Origin: Thermoplasmata archaeon
Lineage (GTDB): Archaea > Thermoplasmatota > Thermoplasmata > Lutacidiplasmatales > UBA184
Reading direction: 5' to 3'
NCBI GenBank assembly: GCA_030040035.1
Contig: JASHUJ010000112.1
Coordinates: 1 to 10,308 of the forward strand
DNA length: 10,308 nt
Part shown: positions 1-6,359 of the stretch, piece after piece
Layout of the letters: each line of letters opens with the position of its first letter
How positions within the stretch are numbered: the first letter of the stretch is position 1
Translations under genes and position numbers: made by a program
Notes under the pieces: generated by a model
The model's database searches: none
The model's input: only the letters and a program-made list of their open reading frames with translations
Told to the model about the DNA's origin: nothing

Positions 1-462
1 GTAGGCGACCTCCTGGCGGTCCATCTTGTTGACCGCGCAGATCAGCTGGGTGACCCCGAGCGTCCGGCACAGGAAGATGTGCTCGCGCGTCTGCTCCTGG
101 ATCCCCTCCGCCGCCGAGCAGACCAGCACGGCCGCGTCGGCCTGGCTGGTCCCCGTGATCATGTTCTTGACGAAGTCGCGGTGGCCGGGGGCGTCGATGA
201 TGGTGAAGTAGTACTTTTGCGTGTCAAACCGGCGGTGGGCGATGTCGATGGTGACGCCGCGCTCGCGCTCCTCCTTGAGCTCGTCCATCACCCAGGCGAA
301 CTCGAACGTCGCCTTGCCCTTCGCCTCCGCCTCGGCGCGGTACTTGTCGATCTCCTCCTGGCGGATGTAACCGGTATCGAGGAGGAGGCGGCCGACCGTC
401 GTGGACTTGCCGTGGTCGACGTGGCCGATGAAGACGATGTTGAGGTGGGGCTTCTGCGCCAT
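1..462 (-). CDS. tuf: Translation elongation factor 1-alpha (aEF1A), N-terminal part, cut by window edge
   Basis: This GTPase delivers aminoacyl-tRNA to the ribosomal A site. The 154 residues visible are most of the G domain. They carry the P-loop GHVDHGKST (residues 13-21), the switch I segment ending in ERGVTID (67-73), DAPGHRD of switch II (90-96) and NKMD for guanine recognition (145-148). The helix segment FAWVMDELKEERERG is typical of archaeal and eukaryotic EF1A and not of bacterial EF-Tu. The start ATG at 462-460 follows a GGAGAA ribosome site at 476-471 with 8 bases between, and the protein begins MAQKPHLNIVFIGHVDHGK, as expected for the family. The frame runs open off the left edge, so domains 2 and 3 lie outside the window. 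No key residue is missing. Confidence 0.97.
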   Translation of the reverse strand, partial: MAQKPHLNIVFIGHVDHGKSTTVGRLLLDTGYIRQEEIDKYRAEAEAKGKATFEFAWVMDELKEERERGVTIDIAHRRFDTQKYYFTIIDAPGHRDFVKNMITGTSQADAAVLVCSAAEGIQEQTREHIFLCRTLGVTQLICAVNKMDRQEVAY

Positions 463-498
463 CCCGTGGGTTCTCCGGGCGCGGCCAAAAGGTGCCCC

Positions 499-504
499 TA
501 TAAG
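499..504 (-). promoter_or_regulatory. Candidate TATA box for the aEF1A gene
   Basis: Read on the minus strand this is CTTATA in a GC-rich stretch. Its centre is about 40 bases before the aEF1A start. An initiation about 25 bases downstream would give a leader of about 10-15 bases, just long enough to hold the GGAGAA ribosome site. Position and composition support the call; no transcript data are available. Confidence 0.5.
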
Positions 505-544
505 AGCGTTGGGGAAATTTCGAGGAGAGCCGGCGCGCGCCCGG

Positions 545-563
545 CGGCCGGAGGCTCCGGCCG
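545..563. repeat. Perfect inverted repeat in the aEF1A/thioesterase divergent region
   Basis: CGGCCGGAG (545-553) is followed, after one G, by its exact reverse complement (555-563). As RNA it could fold into a 7-bp stem with a 5-base loop. It lies about 58 bases before the thioesterase start, between two divergent genes. The same seven-base arms occur at 4688-4705. The role is unknown, and chance is possible in DNA this GC-rich. Confidence 0.4.
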
Positions 564-620
564 GGCCCGCGAACGTATGAGCTCGGCGCGGCCTGAAGCC
601 GCCCGCACCGAGGGATCCGG

Positions 621-1100
621 GTGAACGAGCCGGCCGAACGGAGCGTCGCGGCGAGCCGGGCCTCCGTCGTGCGGCTGATGGTGCCGAGCGACGCGAACTT
701 CACCGGCAACGTCTTCGGCGGTCAGATCCTCGCCGAGGTGGACCGGGTCGCCTACATCACCGCCAGCCGGCACGCCGGCGCGACCTGCGTCACCGCCTCG
801 TTCGACCGGGTCGATTTCCTCGAGCCGGTCCATGTCGGCGACGTGGTGGAGTTCGTCGCCGAGCTGACGTACGTCGGCCGCAGCTCGATGGAGGTCGCCG
901 TCGAGGTCGACGCCCGGCCGGTCTCCGCCGGGGCCTCCCGCCGGGTCGCCCGGGCGTTCGTGACGATGGTGGCGGTCGGCCCGGACGGCCGGCCGGTCCC
1001 CGTGCCCCCGCTGCGCCTCGGCTCCGACTCGGAGCGGCGGCGGTATGAGGAAGGACTCCGTAGGACGGAGGAGCGACGGCGGGCGCGGTCGCCGAGGTAG
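621..1100 (+). CDS. Acyl-CoA thioesterase, hotdog fold (YciA/cytosolic acyl-CoA hydrolase type)
   Basis: It probably hydrolyses acyl-CoA thioesters to free acid and CoA in the cytosol; chain-length preference cannot be read. The 159 residues fit a single-hotdog subunit. The family signature is clear: N-F-T-G-N-V-FGGQIL (26-37), with Asp41 on the central helix at the catalytic acid position of YciA-like enzymes. TASRHAG (47-53), the strand VTASFDRVDF (57-66), PVHVGD (69-74) and YVGRSSMEV (84-92) follow. The Arg/Glu-rich C-terminal helix (about 136-159) is common in this family. The GTG start at 621 has GAGGG at 610-614 about 7 bases upstream. A weak TATA-like CGTATGA sits at 574-580. MBF1 follows after 8 bases, so the two are probably co-transcribed. 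The fold is certain; the substrate is not. Confidence 0.88.
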   Translation: MNEPAERSVAASRASVVRLMVPSDANFTGNVFGGQILAEVDRVAYITASRHAGATCVTASFDRVDFLEPVHVGDVVEFVAELTYVGRSSMEVAVEVDARPVSAGASRRVARAFVTMVAVGPDGRPVPVPPLRLGSDSERRRYEEGLRRTEERRRARSPR

Positions 1101-1108
1101 CACGAACG

Positions 1109-1564
1109 ATGCTCTGCGAAATGTGCGGCAACGAGGTCGAGTCGACGAGCCGGGTCCGGATCGAGCGGTCGGTGCTCCAGCTCTGCCCGGCGTGCGCGAA
1201 GTTCGGCACGGCGATCGACCCGCCGCCCGCGGCGCCCCCGGTCGCGGCGGCCCCGGCGCACCGCCGTCCCCCGGTCGCCGCGACGCGGAGCGCCGGGGGC
1301 CCCCGGCGGCTGGAGGAGCGCGACCTCTACACCGAGATCGGCGAGCTGGAGCTCGCCCCTGACTGGGGCCAGCGGGTCCGCCGGGCCCGGGAGGCGCTCG
1401 CCTGGACCCCCGAGGAGCTGGCCAAGCGGCTCAACGAGAAGAAGTCGGTCGTCCTGAAGGCCGAGTCCGGCGACCTCCATCCGCCGGACGGCCTCGTGCG
1501 CAAGCTCGAGCACCTGCTCAAGGTACGGCTCCGCGCCGAACCCGAGGCGCCGGCCCCCGAGTAG
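1109..1564 (+). CDS. mbf1: Archaeal multiprotein bridging factor 1 (MBF1)
   Basis: MBF1 is a DNA- or ribosome-associated regulator conserved in archaea and eukaryotes. This 151-residue protein has the archaeal arrangement. An N-terminal zinc ribbon has Cys3-x2-Cys6 and Cys26-x2-Cys29. A Pro/Ala-rich linker spans about residues 37-68. A C-terminal Cro/XRE-type helix-turn-helix covers about residues 83-142, with the typical run WGQRVRRAREALAWTPEELA, a KKSVVLKAESGD recognition region and a closing LVRKLEHLLKV helix. The eukaryotic protein lacks the zinc ribbon, so its presence supports an archaeal host. The start ATG has GAGGT at 1094-1098, inside the end of the thioesterase gene, with 10 bases of spacing. 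The shared transcript with an acyl-CoA thioesterase is probably positional only. The gene ends 12 bases from the convergent argF stop. Confidence 0.93.
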   Translation: MLCEMCGNEVESTSRVRIERSVLQLCPACAKFGTAIDPPPAAPPVAAAPAHRRPPVAATRSAGGPRRLEERDLYTEIGELELAPDWGQRVRRAREALAWTPEELAKRLNEKKSVVLKAESGDLHPPDGLVRKLEHLLKVRLRAEPEAPAPE

Positions 1565-1576
1565 CGGAGCCGGTCG

Positions 1577-2623
<1,047 letters not shown>

Positions 2624-2646
2624 GCGGAGTGGGAGCGAGCCGCGCG

Positions 2647-2652
2647 TTATAC
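2647..2652 (-). promoter_or_regulatory. Candidate TATA box for argF, leaderless start
   Basis: On the minus strand this reads GTATAA, an AT island in GC-rich DNA. Its centre is about 27 bases before the argF ATG, so transcription would begin at or within a few bases of the start codon. That agrees with the absence of a Shine-Dalgarno sequence before argF. The same island reads TTATAC on the plus strand and could also serve the divergent thiolase gene. Confidence 0.55.
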
Positions 2653-2680
2653 GGTTCGCGGCAGGATCGCCGAGCGAGGC

Positions 2681-2687
2681 TTAAGAG
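2681..2687 (+). promoter_or_regulatory. Weak candidate TATA element for the thiolase-like/DUF35 operon
   Basis: TTAAGAG is the nearest AT-leaning element upstream of the thiolase-like gene at 2723. Initiation about 25 bases downstream would fall near 2709, which leaves little room for the GAGGT ribosome site at 2708-2712. The TTATAC island at 2647-2652 is an equally plausible alternative and would give a leader of about 45 bases. The choice is not settled by sequence. Confidence 0.3.
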
Positions 2688-2722
2688 GCGGACCCTGCTG
2701 GGCCCTCGAGGTTGGTTCTCGC

Positions 2723-4150
2723 ATGCCCGCTCGTCCGAAGAAGTCCCGGGCCCGAACCCACGCCCCGGTGCGGAAGCCGGCGCCCGTCTCGCGTTCGCAG
2801 GGCCGGAAGGTCTACATGGTCACGGGCGGCGTGACGAAGTTCGCGAAGGCGCATCCGTCGATGGACTTCCGGCTGATGGTGAAGCGCGCCTACGATTACG
2901 CGCTGAAGGGGATCCCCAACCTGACCGCGGACCGGATCGACGGAACGCGGATCTCGTACTTCTCCGACCACTTCACCCGTCAATTGAAGGCCGCGAGCAT
3001 GGTCCAGGACTACCTCGGGATGAACCCGAAGGGCTCGATCCGGCTCGAGTGGGGCGGCGCGACCGGGGGCGAGTGCTTCCAGGCGGCGTACGAGGCGGTC
3101 GCGAGCGGGCGGATGGACGTCTGCCTCGGCGCCGGGTTCGAGACGATGAGCCGCGTGGCCACGTGGAAGGGGAACGAGTTCATCGCCCTCGCCTCCGACA
3201 CGAACTTCGACTTCCCGCTCGGGGGCTTCTACACGGGCTACTACGCGCTGATGGTCATCCGCCACATCTACGAGTACCTGCGGCTCGGCAGGTTCGCGAA
3301 CGTGAAGGACGAGCGCGAGGCCCAGCGCCTCGCGATCGCCGAGGGCTCGCGGATCATGAGCCTCGTGTCGGTAAAGAACCACCTGAACGCGCTCCACAAC
3401 CCGTACGCCCAGTACCCGAAGCGGCTCACGGTCGATGACGTGCTGAACTCGGAGATGATCAGCTACCCGCTCACGCGCGAGCAGATCTGCACGATGAGCG
3501 ACGGGGCCGCGACGGTCGTCCTGTGCACGGAGGAGCGGGCCAAGGAGTTCACCGACCGCCCGATCCGGGTCATCGGCGTCGGCACGGGCACCGACACGAT
3601 GCGGCTCGCCGATCGGCCGTTCGGCAAGGTGCCGCTGATGCCGCACGAACGGCCGCGCGACTACGCGGACCTCCGCTACCCGGGCGTCCACTCCTTCCGG
3701 GCCGGGCGGGCCGCCGGGATCGAGGCGTACCGCATGGCCGGCATCACCAACCCGAATTCGCAGCTCGACTTCATCGAGCTCCACGACGCCTACGCGTCGA
3801 GCGAGATCCAGACGTACGAGGACCTCGGGCTCTGCAAGTACGGAGAAGGGTACTCGTTCGTCGAGCGCGGCGATCCGTTCCTGAAGGACATCGACTACGG
3901 CTTCCCCGTCCCGCGGGCGGGCGCGATCCCGGTGAACCCCTCGGGCGGGCTCATCGCGTGCGGCCACCCGGTGGGGGCGACCGGACTCATGCAGGCCGTC
4001 TTTGCGTTCTGGCAGCTCCAGGGCACGGTCGCGAAGCACTTCGGCGACCCGGCCCTCCAGCTCGACCACCCGAAGCGGGGGGCGATCCACAGCCATGCGG
4101 GGACGGGCTCCGCGGTGACCGTCTCGATCCTCGAGCGGGGGTTCCGATGA
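2723..4150 (+). CDS. Thiolase-fold protein (SCP2-thiolase type) lacking the nucleophilic cysteine
   Basis: This 475-residue protein belongs to the SCP2/archaeal branch of the thiolase superfamily. Visible landmarks are VASGRMDVCLGAGFETMS in the N-terminal half, TMSDGAATVVL, the ELHDAY motif (His354, Asp355), NPSGGLIACGHPVGATG with His415, and a closing HSHAGTGSA (456-464). In classical members the first catalytic loop reads CATGS or CASGG. Here it reads GATGG, putting Gly112 at the nucleophile position. Cys118 and Cys413 are nearby but not in catalytic register. Classical thiolysis through an acyl-cysteine is therefore unlikely, and another CoA-ester carbon-carbon reaction is possible. The first 27 or so residues are Lys/Arg/Pro-rich. 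The ATG at 2723 has GAGGT at 2708-2712; the frame is open upstream, but that stretch is argF antisense. The stop overlaps the DUF35 start (ATGA). Fold confident, reaction unknown. Confidence 0.87.
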   Translation: MPARPKKSRARTHAPVRKPAPVSRSQGRKVYMVTGGVTKFAKAHPSMDFRLMVKRAYDYALKGIPNLTADRIDGTRISYFSDHFTRQLKAASMVQDYLGMNPKGSIRLEWGGATGGECFQAAYEAVASGRMDVCLGAGFETMSRVATWKGNEFIALASDTNFDFPLGGFYTGYYALMVIRHIYEYLRLGRFANVKDEREAQRLAIAEGSRIMSLVSVKNHLNALHNPYAQYPKRLTVDDVLNSEMISYPLTREQICTMSDGAATVVLCTEERAKEFTDRPIRVIGVGTGTDTMRLADRPFGKVPLMPHERPRDYADLRYPGVHSFRAGRAAGIEAYRMAGITNPNSQLDFIELHDAYASSEIQTYEDLGLCKYGEGYSFVERGDPFLKDIDYGFPVPRAGAIPVNPSGGLIACGHPVGATGLMQAVFAFWQLQGTVAKHFGDPALQLDHPKRGAIHSHAGTGSAVTVSILERGFR

Positions 4151-4674
4151 CCGCGCGCCCGGCGGTCTTCTCGAAGTTCCGCGACGCCCAGGCCGAGCTC
4201 GAGCGCTCGGGCGCGGTCCTCTTCCGGGACGCGGACGGGGTCGAGAGCCTGATCATCCGGTTCCCCTACGCGATCAACTACATCCACAGCTACGCGGAGG
4301 ATTCCCCGTTCTTCCTCGGCCTCGCGGAGGGACGCCTCCGCGGATCGAAGTGCCGCAAGCCGAAGTGCGGCTTCGTCTACGCGACCCCGCGGAGCCACTG
4401 CATGGTGTGCGGGGCTCCGACCGAGTGGATCGATCTCCCGCCGAAAGGACGGCTCCACTCCTGGACGACGTGCCACTTCGGGAGCGAGGCATTCCTCAAG
4501 GAGACCCCCTACAACCTCGGGATGGTCGAGTTCGACGGCGTGGGAAGCCTGCTCCTCGTCCGCCTCAAGGACGCCGTCGAGTCCGACCTCTACGTCGGGA
4601 TGCCGGTCGAGGCGCGGTTCGACCCGAACCCGAAGTACTCGATCACGGACGTCTGGTTCGTCCCGTCGCGCTAG
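4147..4674 (+). CDS. DUF35 zinc-ribbon/OB-fold protein, partner of the thiolase-like protein
   Basis: DUF35 proteins bind thiolase-superfamily enzymes and can hold the CoA end of the substrate. Known examples are the archaeal thiolase/HMG-CoA synthase complex, BbsA with BbsB, and the ChsH2 domain with the Ltp2 aldolase. This 175-residue protein has the family's N-terminal helical region including SYAEDSPFFLGLAEGRL (48-64). A zinc ribbon with Cys69, Cys74, Cys85 and Cys88 follows, then an OB-fold (about 95-175) with LHSWTTCHF and the late strand segment YVGMPVEARFD. The first zinc knuckle is spaced C-x4-C, where C-x2-C is usual. The start codon overlaps the thiolase-like stop by four bases (ATGA), so the two are probably translated together as a complex. 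No HMG-CoA synthase gene is adjacent, so this is not the usual mevalonate operon arrangement. Confidence 0.9.
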   Translation: MTARPAVFSKFRDAQAELERSGAVLFRDADGVESLIIRFPYAINYIHSYAEDSPFFLGLAEGRLRGSKCRKPKCGFVYATPRSHCMVCGAPTEWIDLPPKGRLHSWTTCHFGSEAFLKETPYNLGMVEFDGVGSLLLVRLKDAVESDLYVGMPVEARFDPNPKYSITDVWFVPSR

Positions 4675-4687
4675 CCGCGGATCCGTC

Positions 4688-4705
4688 CGGCCGGGGGCCC
4701 GGCCG
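4688..4705. terminator. Perfect inverted repeat between convergent stops, possible bidirectional terminator
   Basis: CGGCCGGG (4688-4695) and CCCGGCCG (4698-4705) are exact reverse complements separated by GG. The element lies in the 38-base gap between the DUF35 stop and the convergent stop at 4713. Position suggests a transcription end signal for both strands. However, no T-run follows on either side, and archaeal termination usually needs T-rich DNA, so the function is inferred from position alone. Confidence 0.35.
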
Positions 4706-4712
4706 TCGCCGA

Positions 4713-5387
4713 TCAGGGGGCGCCGCCGGCCGACGGAGGCCGGCGCTTCCGTCGCCCGAGGAGGACGACGGCCGCCGCCACCACGACCGCCCCGATCACT
4801 CCCGCCACGAGGAACCCGAGCCAGTCGCCGCCCAGGCTCGTACCGGCGCTCGAGTGCGAGGCGCCTCCGAGCGAGCTCGACTGCTCGCTCGTGGCGTTCG
4901 CGAAATGCGCTTCGGCGAGGACACTGAAATCGGACGCCGGTCCCACGAGCGCGGTCGCCACGCCGAAGGTCAGGGTGGATCCGCCGGCGGAGAGTTCGAA
5001 CACGAGCGGCTCCACACCCGCGGTGAACCCGAATTGGGTGAGGTTGGGGCTGACGAGGATGCCGCGGGTCGTGTTCCCGCTAAAGGCGGCGTACGCTCGC
5101 GAGTTGGTGGTACTGTTCCCTCCGAAGTAGACGGCATAGCCGTACTCGGAGTTCGTGAGCACGATCGTTCCCGCGACCGCGAAGGAGCAGGTGAGGTTCG
5201 GTCCGCTCGCGTACGTGGTCGTGAGTTGGACGAGGCCGACGTTGGGGTCCGACGTCGTGGGCGACTGCGAGAACGACTGATCGAAGCCGGATGCGCTCGC
5301 GGTCGCGCTCGCGATCAAGAGGACGAGCACCGACATCGCGCCGAGCGTGGATCCAAGAACTCGGAGCGTCCGGGGCCAGCCTCCCAT
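4713..5387 (-). CDS. Secreted, C-terminally membrane-anchored protein of unknown function
   Basis: I do not recognise a family. The 224-residue product has a signal-like N-terminus: Arg6 and Arg9, then a hydrophobic stretch at about 15-30 (LGAMSVLVLLIASATA) followed by small residues. Residues 35-185 are rich in Ser, Thr, Gly and Asn, look beta-forming, and hold five N-x-S/T sequons (Asn64, 91, 105, 115, 164). A Ser/Gly-rich stalk (167-187) leads to one membrane helix (about 189-210) and a basic tail GRRKRR. This is the layout of a type I surface protein with its bulk outside and a short cytoplasmic tail. The start at 5387 is chosen because GAGGT lies 8 bases upstream; an in-frame ATG at 5408 has no such site. 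Base composition is less GC-rich than in neighbouring genes. It is convergent with the DUF35 gene. Confidence 0.72.
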   Translation of the reverse strand: MGGWPRTLRVLGSTLGAMSVLVLLIASATASASGFDQSFSQSPTTSDPNVGLVQLTTTYASGPNLTCSFAVAGTIVLTNSEYGYAVYFGGNSTTNSRAYAAFSGNTTRGILVSPNLTQFGFTAGVEPLVFELSAGGSTLTFGVATALVGPASDFSVLAEAHFANATSEQSSSLGGASHSSAGTSLGGDWLGFLVAGVIGAVVVAAAVVLLGRRKRRPPSAGGAP

Positions 5388-5395
5388 TACCGGCG

Positions 5396-5400
5396 ACCTC
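5396..5400 (-). promoter_or_regulatory. Ribosome binding site that fixes the start of the surface protein gene
   Basis: GAGGT on the minus strand ends 8 bases before the ATG at 5387-5385. It lies between the two possible in-frame ATGs, so it supports the downstream one and rules against 5408 unless the message is leaderless. Confidence 0.6.
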
Positions 5401-5492
5401 GCGCGCATACTCGTTCTTCGGGAGTTGAAGGGCCGTGGCCGGGTCGTCGACCGGGCCCGAGCAACCGACGGCCGACCAGAGCGACGGGCGAC

Positions 5493-5502
5493 AACTAGTT
5501 TT
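5493..5502 (-). promoter_or_regulatory. AT-rich palindromic element upstream of the surface protein gene
   Basis: On the minus strand this reads AAAACTAGTT and contains the 8-base palindrome AACTAGTT (5493-5500). It is the only AT-rich island in the 142-base gap between the Nudix-like stop and the surface protein start. It could be a degenerate TATA box giving a leader of about 80 bases, an operator, or both. Support is positional only. Confidence 0.3.
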
Positions 5503-5529
5503 CGTCGATCGGGGAGCGACGGACCGGGG

Positions 5530-6069
5530 CTAGTCCTTCGGCCGGAGTCCGACGAGCTCGAGCACGTCGCCCTGGGCCCGTGCGATGTCGGCGCGCGAGA
5601 CCTGGGCGATATCGACGAACTCGAGGCGGGACCACGCCCCTGCCTGGGGCGGCGTGTCGGACGTCCAGCGCCCGCGATAGACGAAGTGGAAGTCCCAGTG
5701 CGGATCGCCGCCCGGGCGATCCGACGGGTCCGAGAACACCTGCGGTCCCGACAGGTCGAGTTCCGAGGTCGCGAGCTGGTCCTTGAGGATGCGCCGGGCC
5801 GCCGCATCCGGCGACTCGAATAGGAGGAGCTGGCTCGAGGGGAGCATCCAGCGCTCGCCGATCGCGCCGAGGCGCTTCGGGTCGACCGCGCCGATCTCGA
5901 ACCACGGCGCCTTCGGGTTCACCTTCCCCAGCAGGACGAACCCCGGGCGGTGCGGCGCCTCGATCACCAGGAAGGTCGAGAGGCACATGCCGTTCTCCGG
6001 GACCTCGGCGGACCCGGAGTCCGGGGGGATCGGTCCTCGGCGCAGCCGCGTGTAGCGTCGCTCGGTCAT
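5530..6069 (-). CDS. Nudix-like protein with degenerate catalytic box
   Basis: The 179-residue protein has the order of a Nudix domain: a first strand MCLSTFLVIEAP (about 34-45), a strand with FVLLGKVNP, a box-like helix, then WDFHFVYRGRW and LEFVDIAQV near the end. In the box region, FESPDAAARRILKDQL keeps the Glu, the seven-residue spacing and an Arg. The metal-binding REUxEE core, however, reads R-I-L-K-D-Q. Hydrolysis of a nucleoside-diphosphate-linked substrate may therefore be weak, altered or lost. The start is uncertain. ATG 6069 has GAGGT only 3 bases upstream. ATG 5988 (MCLST) has GGAG at 6 bases and would give 152 residues. I prefer 6069 because the codons between them match the gene's usage. 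The gene begins 26 bases after the tRNA-Phe end and may share its transcript. Confidence 0.6.
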   Translation of the reverse strand: MTERRYTRLRRGPIPPDSGSAEVPENGMCLSTFLVIEAPHRPGFVLLGKVNPKAPWFEIGAVDPKRLGAIGERWMLPSSQLLLFESPDAAARRILKDQLATSELDLSGPQVFSDPSDRPGGDPHWDFHFVYRGRWTSDTPPQAGAWSRLEFVDIAQVSRADIARAQGDVLELVGLRPKD

Positions 6070-6095
6070 CGGACCTCGGATCGGCGCGAGCGGGA

Positions 6096-6169
6096 TGCCG
6101 CGGGCCGGGCTTGAACCGGCGGCTTCAAGATCTTCAGTCTTGCACTCTCCCAAACTGAGTTACCGCGGC
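6096..6169 (-). tRNA. tRNA-Phe (anticodon GAA)
   Basis: The 74-base minus-strand sequence folds fully. The acceptor GCCGCGG pairs perfectly with CCGCGGC. D stem ACTC/GAGT has a 9-base loop. The anticodon stem CAAGA/TCTTG carries the loop CTGAAGA, with GAA as anticodon. The variable loop is AAGCC, and T stem GCCGG/CCGGC has the loop TTCAAGC. The discriminator is A73. CCA is not encoded, so it must be added afterwards. There is no intron, and all stems are Watson-Crick paired. The gene is preceded by a T-rich box at the right distance for an archaeal tRNA promoter. Confidence 0.97.
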
Positions 6170-6195
6170 GTCTGAGTTCCCGACCCTCGCCCCGG

Positions 6196-6202
6196 TAAAA
6201 AA
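6196..6202 (-). promoter_or_regulatory. Candidate TATA box for tRNA-Phe
   Basis: On the minus strand this reads TTTTTTA, the only T-run in the 190-base gap upstream of the tRNA. Its centre is about 30 bases before the mature 5' end. Initiation would fall within a few bases of the tRNA, leaving a very short 5' leader. The Nudix-like gene downstream may be read from the same promoter. Confidence 0.5.
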
Positions 6203-6326
6203 GCATGATGGCGGGCCGGGACCGCGCGGCCCGCGCGTTCGCGCCCCGGGATCCGGCGCACCGCCCGCCGGCCGGACGCGCGCGCCCGCGTTCGGGCTCG
6301 CCCCATCCCCCCGGCGGCCCCGTACC

Positions 6327-6334
6327 ATTATCTA
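6327..6334 (+). promoter_or_regulatory. Candidate TATA box for the topoisomerase gene, leaderless start
   Basis: ATTATCTA is centred about 30 bases before the GTG at 6360. No Shine-Dalgarno sequence precedes that GTG, so initiation a few bases before the start codon would give a near-leaderless message. This supports the choice of GTG 6360 as the start. Confidence 0.5.
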
Positions 6335-6359
6335 GCCACGCCCGCCTTTCTGTCGCGCT

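Noticed and set aside
79..624. Plus-strand frame across the aEF1A gene
   Set aside because: It is the antisense shadow of the aEF1A G domain; all GTPase motifs are on the minus strand.
2681..4096. A 471-residue open frame on the minus strand across the thiolase-like gene
   Set aside because: Composition is antisense-like and no family motif is visible; the plus strand encodes a clear thiolase fold.
4713..5807. Longer 364-residue form of the surface protein starting at 5807
   Set aside because: The extension overlaps the Nudix-like gene in another frame, is Arg/Ser/Thr-rich without structure and would bury the signal peptide. The ribosome site at 5396-5400 supports the start at 5387.
6070..6153. 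Upstream ATG of the Nudix-like frame at 6153
   Set aside because: The extra residues are translated tRNA-Phe sequence. The tRNA folds perfectly, so the coding start must be at 6069 or later.
6170..6359. Possible small RNA gene in the gap between tRNA-Phe and topA
   Set aside because: I looked for C/D boxes, a second tRNA-like fold and small coding frames. Only the two TATA-like boxes and generic GC-rich inverted repeats were visible.
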